From Streptomyces rubrogriseus (GTDB lineage: Bacteria; Actinomycetota; Actinomycetes; Streptomycetales; Streptomycetaceae): 64,000 bases of DNA. This document shows positions 26,330-34,610 of this stretch, one piece after another. A program made the position numbers and the translations under genes. Position 1 is the stretch's first letter. Every line of letters begins with the position of its first letter. Location: the NCBI RefSeq assembly GCF_027947575.1, contig NZ_CP116256.1, positions 4,154,001-4,218,000 of the forward strand, in the 5' to 3' direction. The notes under the pieces were generated by a model. That model saw only the letters and a list, made by a program, of their open reading frames with translations. It was not told the DNA's origin and did not search any database.

Positions 26330-26874
26330 CAGCGGCTCCTGGGACTGCTGGGTTCGGCCACGGAGGCACTCCTCGGCAATGTCATCGCAGGTCGGGATCG
26401 CTGTCATGCGCAATCGGACCTGGGCCTATCGTCTCCGAACATGTCGGCGACCGCTGGTTAGGCCCGCATACCGGGTCCGAGAAACCATCGAGGGGATGAG
26501 CCCTTGAGTCCGGCCTGCAGAGTCCTCGCCCCGTCCCGATGAGGGGCAGACCCCCGGCCTGGGCTGTTCAGGTCCTGTGCGTCCTTCTGCTGTCTGTATT
26601 GCACCGGCGTGGCCAGCAGACGGTCACCGAAGGCCATCTTGTGTGCGGCTCCGGCACCGGCACCGACCGCGCCGACGTCCCGGGCCGCCCCGTGGCCTTC
26701 CTCCTCCGAGTGGAGGCCCATCATCGACGTGTTGCAGAGGATCGGACGCGAGCAGTTGGCGGTTCTCCACCGGCGGCGGTCCTTGTGACCGCATGACGCG
26801 GTTCAACGAAGGGTGCGGATACGCGCGTTGGGGAGCGAGTAGCGGGAAAGCTCCGCGCGCTTCCAGTCGTACGC
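26330..26874. other. Gene-poor stretch
   Basis: I see no supported gene, RNA or repeat here. One minus-strand frame (26458-26724) is open, but it has no ribosome site, an atypical composition and no recognisable family. Confidence 0.5.
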
Positions 26875-27777
26875 TCAGGGCCGGTGCCTGGCGTCCTGGT
26901 CGATGCTGGGCTCGTTGCCCGGTTGGTGGTCCTCGTCGAGTGTGGCGGCCCAGCTGGAAAGCAGTTTGAGGCCGTCAGCCGAGGGGGTGCCGGGTTCGGC
27001 GCTCATGGCCGTAAGGACCAGACCGGGGTCGGTCGGCACGGGCAGAGCCTCGAAGGCGAGGGTGAGATCGCCGACCGCGGGGTGGCGGAAGCGTTTGATT
27101 CCGGTGTGGTGCAGGCGCACGTTGTGTGCGGCCCACAACGACCGGAAGTCCTCGCTGCGGGTGGAGAGTTCGCCGATCAGGTCACTGAGGTCGCGGTTGT
27201 ACGGGTCCTGTCCGGCCTCGGTGCGCAGGAGGGCCGCGGCTGCGGCTCTTTGCTGGTCCAGTTCCGTCATGTACTGCTCGGCGCCCGGGTTGAGGAACTG
27301 GTAGCGAGCCAGGTTGACCGGCCGGGCGGGGTCCTGGAACAGCGGCCAGTACAGGGCCTTGCCGAGGTTGTTGGTGGCGAGGATGTCGAGGCGGCCGTTG
27401 CGAATGAAGGCGGGCGCGTCGGTCATCGCGTCGAGGAGCTGTTGCAGGACGGGCCGGATGGGCTGCGCGGTGCGGCGGCGTGCGGGCCGGCGCGCGGTGC
27501 TGGCGGTCCTGGCCAGGTCCATGAGGTGGGCACGCTCGGACTCGTCGAGCCGCAGCGCACCGGCCAGGGAGTCCAGGACGGCTTCGGAGGTACCGGAGAG
27601 GTTTCCGCGTTCCATGCGGGCGTAGTACTCGGCGCTGACCCCGGCGAGCATCGCGACCTCTTCGCGGCGCAGTCCCTTGACCCGCCGGTGTCCGGCGTCC
27701 GGCAGACCCGCCTGCTGCGGGGTGATCTTCGCGCGGCGGCTGGTGAGGAACTCGCGGACCTCGCTGCGGTTGTCCAT
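26875..27777 (-). CDS. XRE-family regulator with MmyB-like ligand domain (first of three)
   Basis: A 300-residue regulator. The N-terminal HTH is at residues 8-70 (SRRAKITPQQAGLPDAGHRR, GLRREEVAMLAGVSAEYYAR). The C-terminal PAS-like MmyB domain follows (PAFIRNGRLDILATNNLGKA, LYWPLFQDP, HHTGIKRFRHPAVGDLTL). Streptomyces members usually sit divergent from a small oxidoreductase and repress it. Here it is divergent from a decayed carboxymuconolactone-decarboxylase gene followed by a Zn-dehydrogenase and SDR. Its upstream 60-bp block (27818-27877) is shared with the second XRE gene at the same distance from the start. Confidence 0.9.
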   Translation of the reverse strand: MDNRSEVREFLTSRRAKITPQQAGLPDAGHRRVKGLRREEVAMLAGVSAEYYARMERGNLSGTSEAVLDSLAGALRLDESERAHLMDLARTASTARRPARRRTAQPIRPVLQQLLDAMTDAPAFIRNGRLDILATNNLGKALYWPLFQDPARPVNLARYQFLNPGAEQYMTELDQQRAAAAALLRTEAGQDPYNRDLSDLIGELSTRSEDFRSLWAAHNVRLHHTGIKRFRHPAVGDLTLAFEALPVPTDPGLVLTAMSAEPGTPSADGLKLLSSWAATLDEDHQPGNEPSIDQDARHRP

Positions 27778-27817
27778 GCCTTCGAGGCTACGACGATCGC
27801 GGCTTGTGAGGGGTGCC

Positions 27818-27877
27818 CTGCCAGTACGTGTAACAGCGGGTCCTTCCGCACACGCGTGACCTGCCGTTTCATCGATG
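27818..27877. promoter_or_regulatory. Conserved control block, copy 1
   Basis: Aligned without gaps to 31418-31477, this block matches at 47 of 60 positions. Conserved cores are CTGCCAGTAC, CCTTCCGCA and the CTGC-GTTTC-TCGATG end. It begins 41 bases from the XRE start in both copies and the same distance from the divergent decarboxylase start. It probably holds the operator and promoters of the divergent pair. Confidence 0.6.
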
Positions 27878-28002
27878 TCACACCAGCAGACGGCCGCCCT
27901 GCCGTCAGGTGGCACACACCATCCGGGCAAGGCGGAATGGAAGACGATGCCCTCCCGCGCGTGTGGGAACGCGCTGAGCCTCCACACGGAAAGGAGTCGG
28001 TG

Positions 28003-28260
28003 ATGGCGAAGGACAAGCAGCCCGAAGCGCCGCGTCAGCAGTCGGGGGATCTTGCCCCGGCACTGACGCGACGCGGCAAGGAGGCGCTGTTCGAGCGGCG
28101 AGAGTGCGGGGGCCACGACCGGCCCCGCGTGACTGGAGCCCGGTCAGGGCCGGCCCGGATGGCAGCAGCGAACAGCTCGCCTTCCGTGTGGGCAAGGCCC
28201 GGGCGAACGCACACAGCGACCAAGGAGCTGATCCCGACGCTACCACATGGCGTCCTGCCT
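28003..28260 (+). pseudogene. Decayed carboxymuconolactone decarboxylase-family gene
   Basis: An ATG with AAGGAG upstream begins MAKDKQPEAPRQQSGDLAPAL, like the N-terminus of this family, then loses the reading frame. A second frame gives GSSEQLAFRVGKARANAHSD (about 28155-28215), the SEQLAF...KARANG helix of the family, and a third gives a TKELIPTL-like piece. The intact paralogue at 31603 occupies the equivalent position beside the second XRE gene, with an identical 225-bp intergenic gap. At least two frameshifts are needed to connect the pieces. Nothing else is seen to 28461. Confidence 0.55.
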
Positions 28261-28461
28261 CGAACGGCCCAGGGTCACGTCCGCGCTCACCGCCGCCCGC
28301 AATGCGACGAGCGACGGCGGATGCACACTCCTCCCTTCATCCACCCCACGGTCAACGAGTCCTCGGGGCGCCGCCGCCCCGCCCGAACCTCCTGACCTTC
28401 CTGGATACCTGCGTCCGATCCGGCGTCCCGCACTCCACCTCTCACGATTACGGAAAGAATC

Positions 28462-29478
28462 ATGCGCGCAACCGTCCTTCACGCCCCCCACGACGTTCGG
28501 GTCGAAGACCGGCCCAAGGCCGCCCTCCAGCAGCCCACCGATGCGGTGATCCGGACCGTCGCCACCTGTGTGTGCGGCTCGGACCTGTGGGACTACCGCG
28601 GAATCAACGCGATCGACGGGCCCACCCCCGGCGGCCACGAATACGTCGGCATCGTCGAAGAGGTCGGCAGCGAGGTGGCGAGCATCAAGCCCGGACAACT
28701 CGTGGTCGGCTCGTTCTTCGCCTCCGACAACACCTGTCCCAACTGCGAGAACGGCTACCAGACCAACTGCCTGCATCGCGAGTTCGTCGGCGGCTGCCAG
28801 GCCGAGTACGTCCGCGTCCCGCTCGCCGACGGCACCCTCGTCCACGTCCCCGGCGATGTGGCCGAGGAGCACATCCCGAGCCTGCTGGCCTGCTCCGATG
28901 TGATGGGCACCGGCTGGTACGCGGCCACCGCCGCCCAGGTCAAGCCTGGCGACACCGTCGCTGTGGTCGGTGACGGCGCGGTCGGCCTGTGCGCCGTCAT
29001 CGCCGCCAAGGAACTCGGGGCGACGCGGATCATCGCCATGTCCCGCCACACCCCGCGCCAGCAGCTGGCCCGAGAGTTCGGCGCCACCGACGTCGTCGCC
29101 GAGCGCAGCGACGAGGGTGTTGCCCGGGTCAAGGCGCTGACCGGCGGCATCGGGGCGGACGCCGTCCTGGAGTGCGTGGGCAGCCCCGAGTCCATGCGGC
29201 AGGCCCTGCACTCCACCCGCCCCGGCGGAAACGTCGGCTTCGTCGGCGTCCCGCACGGCGTGCAACTCGACGGAGAGGAACTGTTCTTCTCCCACGTCGC
29301 CCTGCGCGGCGGCCCCGCCCCGGTCCGCGCCTTCCTGCCCGACCTCATCGAGCGCGTCCTCACCGGGCGAATCAACCCGGGCAAGGTCTTCGACCTCGAA
29401 CTCCCCCTGGACCAAGCGGCCGAAGGCTATCGGGCCATGGACGAGCGCCGCGCCATCAAGACCCTCCTGCGCCCCTGA
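28462..29478 (+). CDS. Zinc-dependent alcohol dehydrogenase (MDR)
   Basis: A 338-residue cytoplasmic oxidoreductase. Catalytic-zinc residues are in ATCVCGSDLW (Cys about 38) and GHEYVGIVEE; the structural-zinc cysteines are CPNCENGYQTNC. GDGAVGLCAVIAA is the nucleotide-binding loop. This matches the actinobacterial threonine-dehydrogenase-like branch that often lies beside XRE regulators. A GGAAAG site precedes the ATG. It is the first intact gene downstream of XRE-1 and is followed by an SDR after about 100 bases. The substrate is unknown; inducer-dependent derepression by the XRE protein is likely. Confidence 0.9.
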   Translation: MRATVLHAPHDVRVEDRPKAALQQPTDAVIRTVATCVCGSDLWDYRGINAIDGPTPGGHEYVGIVEEVGSEVASIKPGQLVVGSFFASDNTCPNCENGYQTNCLHREFVGGCQAEYVRVPLADGTLVHVPGDVAEEHIPSLLACSDVMGTGWYAATAAQVKPGDTVAVVGDGAVGLCAVIAAKELGATRIIAMSRHTPRQQLAREFGATDVVAERSDEGVARVKALTGGIGADAVLECVGSPESMRQALHSTRPGGNVGFVGVPHGVQLDGEELFFSHVALRGGPAPVRAFLPDLIERVLTGRINPGKVFDLELPLDQAAEGYRAMDERRAIKTLLRP

Positions 29479-29582
29479 GAACCACCAGCAGGCTCATCCG
29501 CCGCGGCCAGAACGCGGCCGACCCCAGCACGAGGCGGTGCCCGACGCCGGGACCGCCGGCCACAGAGATCGGACCCCTGAGT

Positions 29583-30350
29583 ATGAACCCGCAGTACAAC
29601 TTCGAGGGCCAGGTCGCCCTGGTCACCGGTGCCGCCTCCGGCATGGGACTGGCCGCCGCCCGCGCCTTCGCCCAGGCCGGCGCCGCCGTCGTCCTGGCCG
29701 ACGTGAACGAGGCCGCCGTGCAGACGGCCGCCAAGGAACTCACCGACGCCGGGCACCAGGCCATCGGCGTGGTGTGCGACGTCACCGACGAGGACCAGGC
29801 CGCCGCCATGGTGCAGAGCGCGGTGGACACCTACGGCCGCCTGGACATGGCCTTCAACAACGCCGGCATCCAGGCCCCGCCCTCGGACGCCGCCGACGAG
29901 ACGGCCGAGAACTTCGACCGAGTCAACGCCGTCAACCTTCGCGGCGTCTGGGCCGCGCAGAAGCACGAACTGCGCCAGATGCGCACCCAGGGCTCCGGCG
30001 CCATCGTCAACTGCTCCTCTCTCGGCGGACTGGTCGGCTTGCCCGAGCGCGCCGCCTATCACGCGTCCAAGCACGGCGTGATCGGCCTGACCAAGAGCGC
30101 CGCGGTCGAGTACGCGCCCAAGGGCATCCGCATCAACGCCGTCTGCCCCGGCGTGATCGAGACGCCGATGGTCGCCGACATGCTCGAAGGCCAGGCCGAG
30201 GCCATGGCCGCGATCATGAGCGACCAGCCCATCGGGCGCCTCGGCCAGGCCGAGGAAGTCGCCGCCGCGGCCGTGTGGCTGTGCAGCCCCGGCGCCAGTT
30301 TCGTGATCGGCGTCGCCCTGCCCGTCGACGGCGGATACACCACACACTGA
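29583..30350 (+). CDS. Classical SDR oxidoreductase (glucose-1-dehydrogenase-like)
   Basis: 255 residues. TGAASGMGLAAARAF (residues 15-29) is the NAD(P) site, FNNAGIQ the NAG motif, and Ser/Tyr/Lys of the triad lie in NCSSLGGLVG and YHASKHG. The C-terminal VDGGYTTH closes the fold. The Asp after strand 2 (VVLADVNE) suggests NAD rather than NADP. It follows the Zn-dehydrogenase in the same direction, and a hairpin terminator is 5 bases beyond its stop. The ribosome site is weak. Substrate unknown. Confidence 0.92.
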   Translation: MNPQYNFEGQVALVTGAASGMGLAAARAFAQAGAAVVLADVNEAAVQTAAKELTDAGHQAIGVVCDVTDEDQAAAMVQSAVDTYGRLDMAFNNAGIQAPPSDAADETAENFDRVNAVNLRGVWAAQKHELRQMRTQGSGAIVNCSSLGGLVGLPERAAYHASKHGVIGLTKSAAVEYAPKGIRINAVCPGVIETPMVADMLEGQAEAMAAIMSDQPIGRLGQAEEVAAAAVWLCSPGASFVIGVALPVDGGYTTH

Positions 30351-30355
30351 ACACC

Positions 30356-30370
30356 GCCCCGAACCGGGGC
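30356..30370 (+). terminator. GC-rich hairpin after the SDR gene
   Basis: GCCCCG and CGGGGC form a six-base stem with a three-base loop starting five bases after the SDR stop. There is no U-tract, as is usual for Streptomyces terminators. Confidence 0.45.
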
Positions 30371-30498
30371 ACCCCGACCGGGGGCGCGTGTACCGCCGCG
30401 CCCCGGCGCCGGGCCGTCCCCGACTCGTCAAGGAGACCACTAAGTGGACGAGAAGGGTCACTGCGCACTCGCGGATCTCGTAGCGGTGGGTAGCGCGG

Positions 30499-31377
30499 TC
30501 AGGATCGGGTGTCGGCCCGTTCCTGACCGGTGGCTGCCCAGGACGCGAGCAGCATGAGGGCATCGTGGTCGGGCGTGCCGGGCTCGGCGCTGTAGGTGGT
30601 CAGGGCGAGGCCGGGGTGGGCGGGCATTTCCATGGCGTCGAAGTCGAGGGTGACCTCGCCGATGGCTGGGTGACGGAAGGCTTTGCGCCCAGTGTGATGG
30701 AGGCGCACGTTGTGCCTGGCCCAGGCCACGCGGAACTCTTCGCTACGGGTGACGAGTTCACCGATCAGACCGGTCAGGTCGGTGTCGCCCGGGGCACGGC
30801 CGGCTTCGGTGCGCAGCAGCGAGACCGTGGTGTTGACCGAGGCGTTCCAGTCGGGGAAGAAGCCGCGGCTGGTCGGGTCGAGGAACTGGAAGCGGGCGAT
30901 GTTCACCGGGGTGGGGGCCGGGGCCGTGAACAGGGGAGCGTACAGGGCACGACCGAGGTCGTTGACGGCAAGGATGTCGAGACGGCCGTTGCGGATGAAG
31001 GCCGGTGAGCCGGTCATGGACCGCAGGACCCGCTTGAGGCCGGCGGGGACGGTGTCCCCGGCCCGGCGAGCGGTGCGGCGGGCCGGACGGCGGCGCTGGG
31101 CGGCGGCGAGATCGCTCAGATGGGAGCGTTCGGCGTCATCGAGCCGGAGGGCGCGGCAGAGCCCGTCCAGGACTCCCTCCGAGGCTCCGGCGAGCTGGCC
31201 GCGCTCCAGGCGGACGTAGTAGTCGACGCTGACACCGGCGAGCATGGCGACTTCCTCGCGGCGCAGTCCGGGGACCCTGCGGTTGCCGTTTCCGAAGGCG
31301 GGCAGGCCGGCCTGCTCCGGGGTGATCTTGGCGCGGCGGGTGGCGAGGAACTCGCGGATCTCGCGGGCGGTGTCCAT
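30499..31377 (-). CDS. XRE-family regulator with MmyB-like ligand domain (second of three)
   Basis: A 292-residue paralogue of the regulator at 26875: HTH at residues 8-70 (ATRRAKITPEQAGLP, GLRREEVAMLAGVSVDYYVR) and the PAS-like C-domain (PAFIRNGRLDILAVNDLGRA, HHTGRKAFRHPAIGEVTLDF). It is divergent from an intact carboxymuconolactone decarboxylase, cupin and aldo/keto reductase group. The 225-bp gap and upstream block match those of the first XRE gene. Family knowledge predicts that it represses the divergent operon. Confidence 0.92.
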   Translation of the reverse strand: MDTAREIREFLATRRAKITPEQAGLPAFGNGNRRVPGLRREEVAMLAGVSVDYYVRLERGQLAGASEGVLDGLCRALRLDDAERSHLSDLAAAQRRRPARRTARRAGDTVPAGLKRVLRSMTGSPAFIRNGRLDILAVNDLGRALYAPLFTAPAPTPVNIARFQFLDPTSRGFFPDWNASVNTTVSLLRTEAGRAPGDTDLTGLIGELVTRSEEFRVAWARHNVRLHHTGRKAFRHPAIGEVTLDFDAMEMPAHPGLALTTYSAEPGTPDHDALMLLASWAATGQERADTRS

Positions 31378-31417
31378 GTTGCCCAGGTTAGGAGCAGTGG
31401 AGCGCGACTGGGAGGTT

Positions 31418-31477
31418 CTGCCAGTACCTGGAACGACAGCACCTTCCGCACGCCTGTGAGCTGCGGTTTCCTCGATG
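31418..31477. promoter_or_regulatory. Conserved control block, copy 2
   Basis: Gap-free counterpart of 27818-27877 (47 of 60 positions match by eye). This copy contains the symmetrical CCAG-TAC-CTGG inside GTTC...GAAC-like flanks, a plausible operator half-site pair for the XRE regulator. Confidence 0.6.
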
Positions 31478-31602
31478 GTGGCAGCGGGTGCGGCCCCGGG
31501 TCCGGTAGGCGGGCACCCTCTTGCGGATGCCTGTCGGCCCCGGGTGACCGACAGTGTTCAACGCCGCGCCCTCGTGTTCGTACCCTCGCAAGGAGTCACC
31601 TC

Positions 31603-31923
31603 ATGGCACAGTTGTCCGCGCCTCAGGAACTGGCTGGCATCGCGCCGAAGCTCGTCGATCTCACCAACGAAGTCCTGTTCCAGGACGTGTGGGAGCGCCC
31701 AGGGCTCTCCCTGCGGGACCGCAGTCTGGTCACGGTCGGTGTGCTGGCCGCCCTCCACCGCGGCGAGCAGCTGCCGTACCACCTGGGGGTGGCCCTGGAC
31801 AACGGGCTCACCGTGGAAGAGCTGTCCGAGGCGATCACGCACCTGGCGTTCTACGCCGGATGGCCCAACGCCATGACCGCGATCACTCTGCTGAAGAAGA
31901 TCGCGGACGAGCGCTCCGCCTGA
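31603..31923 (+). CDS. Carboxymuconolactone decarboxylase-family protein
   Basis: A 106-residue all-helical protein of the AhpD-like superfamily: RDRSLVTVGVLAALHRGEQL, LGVALDNGLTVEELSEAITH and LAFYAGWPNAMTAITLLKKI. Members lacking the AhpD CxxC pair, as here, are lactone decarboxylases or of unknown function. AAGGAG is eight bases before the ATG. It is first in an apparent operon with a cupin and an aldo/keto reductase, a combination often found together in bacterial redox islands. It is probably controlled by the divergent XRE regulator. Confidence 0.92.
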   Translation: MAQLSAPQELAGIAPKLVDLTNEVLFQDVWERPGLSLRDRSLVTVGVLAALHRGEQLPYHLGVALDNGLTVEELSEAITHLAFYAGWPNAMTAITLLKKIADERSA

Positions 31924-31999
31924 TCCTCGGCGCGAGCGGCAAACAGGGCTCGCACGATCGGCGGGGCATATGCACCACAGCAAAGGAGCAAGCAACAAC

Positions 32000-32434
32000 A
32001 TGGCCGCTACTGGATTCGACCAGATCTTCCCGCTCGGTGAGAAGAACGACGCCTACGCGCAGTACTTCATCGGCCAGAGCTACCTGGCCCCACTCGCCTC
32101 CGGAAGCGTCCCCGTCAGCAACGTCTCCTTCGAGCCGGGCTGCCGCAACAACTGGCACATCCACCACGGCACGGGCGGCGGCGGTGACCAGATCCTGCTG
32201 TGTACGGCGGGGAGCGGCTGGTACCAGACCGAGGGCGAGGACCCGATCAGCATGGAGCCGGGAACAGTGATCCGCGTCCCCGCGGGCACCAAGCACTGGC
32301 ACGGAGCCAAGGCCGACTCGTGGTTCTCCCACCTCGCCTTCATCACCCCGGGCGAAGGCGTCGGCAACGAATGGCTCGAGCCCGTCACCGACGAGGTGTA
32401 CGGCAAGCTGCCGAGGAACGGAGCGAACGCATGA
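32000..32434 (+). CDS. Cupin-domain protein
   Basis: A single-domain cupin of 144 residues. Metal-binding motif 1 is in NVSFEPGCRNNWHIHHGTGG (His, His and a downstream Gln) and motif 2 in VIRVPAGTKHWHGAKADSWF. AAAGGAG lies 11 bases before the chosen ATG; an upstream ATG at 31970 would add ten residues. The stop overlaps the next start (ATGA), so translation is coupled to the aldo/keto reductase. Such cupins accompany carboxymuconolactone decarboxylases and may be isomerases or ring-modifying enzymes. Confidence 0.9.
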   Translation: MAATGFDQIFPLGEKNDAYAQYFIGQSYLAPLASGSVPVSNVSFEPGCRNNWHIHHGTGGGGDQILLCTAGSGWYQTEGEDPISMEPGTVIRVPAGTKHWHGAKADSWFSHLAFITPGEGVGNEWLEPVTDEVYGKLPRNGANA

Positions 32435-33288
32435 CCATCCTGGACGAGACCTACACGCTGGCAAACGGCGTCGAGATCCCCAAGCTGGGACTCGGCACCT
32501 GGTTCATCGACGACGATCGGGCGGCCGACGCGGTCCGCGCGGCTGTGGAGATCGGCTACCGCAATATCGACACCGCCCAGGCGTACGGCAACGAGCGCGG
32601 CGTCGGCGAGGGTGTGCGCACCGTCGCGGTACCCCGCGACGAGCTGTTCGTGTCGACGAAACTCGCCGCCGAGATCAAGGACTACGACGAGGCGGTCGCC
32701 TCGATCGACGAGTCGCTCCAGAAGCTCGGCCTCGAGTACATCGACCTGATGCTCATCCACAGCCCGCAGCCGTGGAATGACTTCCGCGGCGGCGACTACG
32801 CCGAGGGCAACCGCGCAGCCTGGCGCGCGCTCGAAGAGGCACACCGAGCCGGCAGGATCCGCTCCATCGGGGTGTCCAACTTCCAGCAGCAGGACCTGGC
32901 GAACCTCCTCCAAGGCGCGACTGTCGTACCGCACGTGAATCAGCTGCTCGTCCACGCGGGCAACACCCCGTCGCAGCTCCTCGACCACTGCGAGGGCAAG
33001 CAGATCCTCGTCGAGGCGTACTCGCCGATCGCGCACGGAGCGATCCTGGAGAATGCCGAGATCCAGGCGATGGCGGAGCGGTACGGCGTGTCCGTCCCGC
33101 AGTTGTGCATCCGCTACACCCTGCAGCTGGGCACGGTGTCGCTGCCCAAGACGGCGAACCCCGAGCACATGCGCTCCAACGCCCAGGTCGACTTCGAGAT
33201 CACCGACGACGACATGGACGTCCTGCGCGGCCTGCGGGATGTGGACTACGGCGAGCACAGCGCGTTCCCCGTCTACAGCGGCAAATGA
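32431..33288 (+). CDS. Aldo/keto reductase
   Basis: A 285-residue TIM-barrel NADPH reductase. Catalytic Asp and Tyr are in GYRNIDTAQAYGNE, Lys in VSTKLAAEI and His in LMLIHSPQPW. The cofactor loop SIGVSNFQQ and the C-terminal VSLPKTANPEHMRSN complete the family pattern. The start overlaps the cupin stop and its own stop overlaps the next start (ATGA). It probably reduces a carbonyl compound handled by the decarboxylase/cupin pair. Confidence 0.93.
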   Translation: MTILDETYTLANGVEIPKLGLGTWFIDDDRAADAVRAAVEIGYRNIDTAQAYGNERGVGEGVRTVAVPRDELFVSTKLAAEIKDYDEAVASIDESLQKLGLEYIDLMLIHSPQPWNDFRGGDYAEGNRAAWRALEEAHRAGRIRSIGVSNFQQQDLANLLQGATVVPHVNQLLVHAGNTPSQLLDHCEGKQILVEAYSPIAHGAILENAEIQAMAERYGVSVPQLCIRYTLQLGTVSLPKTANPEHMRSNAQVDFEITDDDMDVLRGLRDVDYGEHSAFPVYSGK

Positions 33289-33600
33289 CGCCTGCTTCGA
33301 TCGACGGCCTCGGAGCCTCGGAAGCGCCGCCCTGCCACGCAGCGCTCCTCGACCCACAGAAACCGCACGAAGACGTGCGCGCTCTCGCCGGACTCGACGC
33401 GCGTTCCGCGGGCGTACTCCGCACGCTGGTGGAAGCCGACAGCATCCGCTCCGCCGCCGCGGCACTGGGCATGCACCACTCCACCGTGCAAGCCCGCCAC
33501 GAGGCGCTGACGCAGACCCTGGGCTACGACCCGCGCACCAACGTCGCCCAGATGCGGTACATCGCCGCGGCACCGACCCGGTCACCTCGGCGCACTTCCA
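33285..33600 (+). pseudogene. HTH (PucR-type C-terminal) regulator, 3' end lost
   Basis: The start overlaps the reductase stop (ATGA). The frame reads ALAGLDARSAGVLRTLVEAD, RSAAAALGMHHSTVQARHEA and LGYDPRTNVAQMRYIAAA. This is the helix-turn-helix seen at the C-terminus of PucR-type regulators, here as a small free-standing protein. After MRYIAAA homology stops and the open frame runs antisense into the IclR gene to 33857 without a proper end. The native 3' end therefore seems to have been replaced. Confidence 0.5.
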
Positions 33601-33677
33601 GCTGCGTAGCCGGTCCCGCGACCGAAACGCCAGCAGAACGCGCGCCGGACTACAACGGCCGACGACCTGATCGCGTC

Positions 33678-34372
33678 TCAGAGCTGGTCGTCCAGGTCCT
33701 CGTCGATGGCGTGCGCTGCCGCCTCCAGCGTGGCGACCAGCGACTGCAAGCGCTTCGGGTCGTAGCGCACGCCGGGCATCGACACGGACAGGCCGGCCAG
33801 CACGGTGCCGTCCCGGTCGCGCACCGGGACGCCGACGGCGATCAGACCCCGCTCTGAGCGCTCCTTGTTGACGGCGAACCCGTTGCGGCGCAGCCGCTTC
33901 AGCCCGGTCCGCAGCCGGGCGGGATCCGGCCGTTCGGACGGACGGTCGCGGTAGCGCTCGGGCGCGTACACCTCGTCGGCGAGGTCCGCGAGCGTCAGCA
34001 GTCCCGCCGTCGTGCGGTGGGCCGGGAATACCATGCCCTCGCGGGAGCCGACCCTGTACGCCTGGCGGCATTCGACGTTGGCGATGAACCGGGCGGTGTC
34101 CCCGGTGCGCACGATCAGGTTCGTCGCCTCGTCCAGGAGGCTCACAACCCGGTGCAGATACGGAAGGGCCGTGGCGCGCAACCGTGACACCAGGGACTGG
34201 GAGTGCGCGGCCAGCTCCAACACCGGCCCGGCGCGGTAGACACAGTTGCCGCCGTGCACGGCGAAATCCCGGTACACGCGCATGGCCAGCAGCCGGAGGG
34301 CGGTCGACCTGACCACGCCGAGGCGCTCGGCGACCTGTGACACGGTCGCGCCACCCTCCAACTGCAGCCGCG
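33678..34372 (-). pseudogene. IclR-family regulator lacking its 5' end
   Basis: The minus frame contains the second half of the IclR winged helix (GGATVSQVAERLGVVRSTAL, RLLAMRVYRDFAVHGG) and a full effector domain (LPYLHRVVSLLDEATNLIVR, VFPAHRTTAGLLTLADLADE, GLIAVGVPVRDRDGTVLAGL). The first recognition-domain helix and start are missing. Just upstream the sequence turns into the plus-strand end of another gene (34373-34453). I read it as a recombination-truncated regulator; a short protein could only start at an arbitrary codon. Confidence 0.7.
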
Positions 34373-34453
34373 GAGCACGACGCCATCGTCGAGGCAAGCA
34401 TCGACCAGATCGCGGGCAAACTCACCGAATGGCTGGCCACCCGCGCTACCTAA
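34373..34453 (+). pseudogene. C-terminal tail of an unidentified plus-strand gene
   Basis: AEHDAIVEASIDQIAGKLTE then WLATRAT ends at TAA 34451-34453. The EHDAIVEA helix is like the end of GntR/FadR-type regulators, but 27 residues are too few for assignment. It abuts the truncated IclR frame and marks a junction. Confidence 0.3.
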
Positions 34454-34472
34454 AACACGGCCTAGTTGGCCA

Positions 34473-34610
34473 GTGGAGGGTGTGGAACTCGTCGACGGGG
34501 CCACGTGGGTCAGCAACCATTCCGACCCTGCATGGGTCCTGTACTTCAGCCCCTGGGAGGGGAGAGTGGTGCTTGAGGACGGGGGAACGCTGTGCGAGTC
34601 CGGCGGGTAG
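34473..34610 (+). CDS. Small protein, 45 aa, unknown
   Basis: A GTG-started frame reading VELVDGATWVSNHSDPAWVL, then YFSPWEGRVVLEDGG. It overlaps the start of the following membrane-protein gene by 19 bases. No family is recognised. Codon positions look coding-like, but no ribosome site is visible. Confidence 0.35.
   Translation: MEGVELVDGATWVSNHSDPAWVLYFSPWEGRVVLEDGGTLCESGG

Noticed and set aside
26458..26724. An 88-codon minus-strand frame in the gene-poor stretch
   Set aside because: No ribosome site, no family signature and uneven codon composition; not enough support.
33600..33857. Extension of the small HTH protein to 33857
   Set aside because: This part runs antisense to the IclR gene, loses homology and looks like chance read-through after loss of the native stop.
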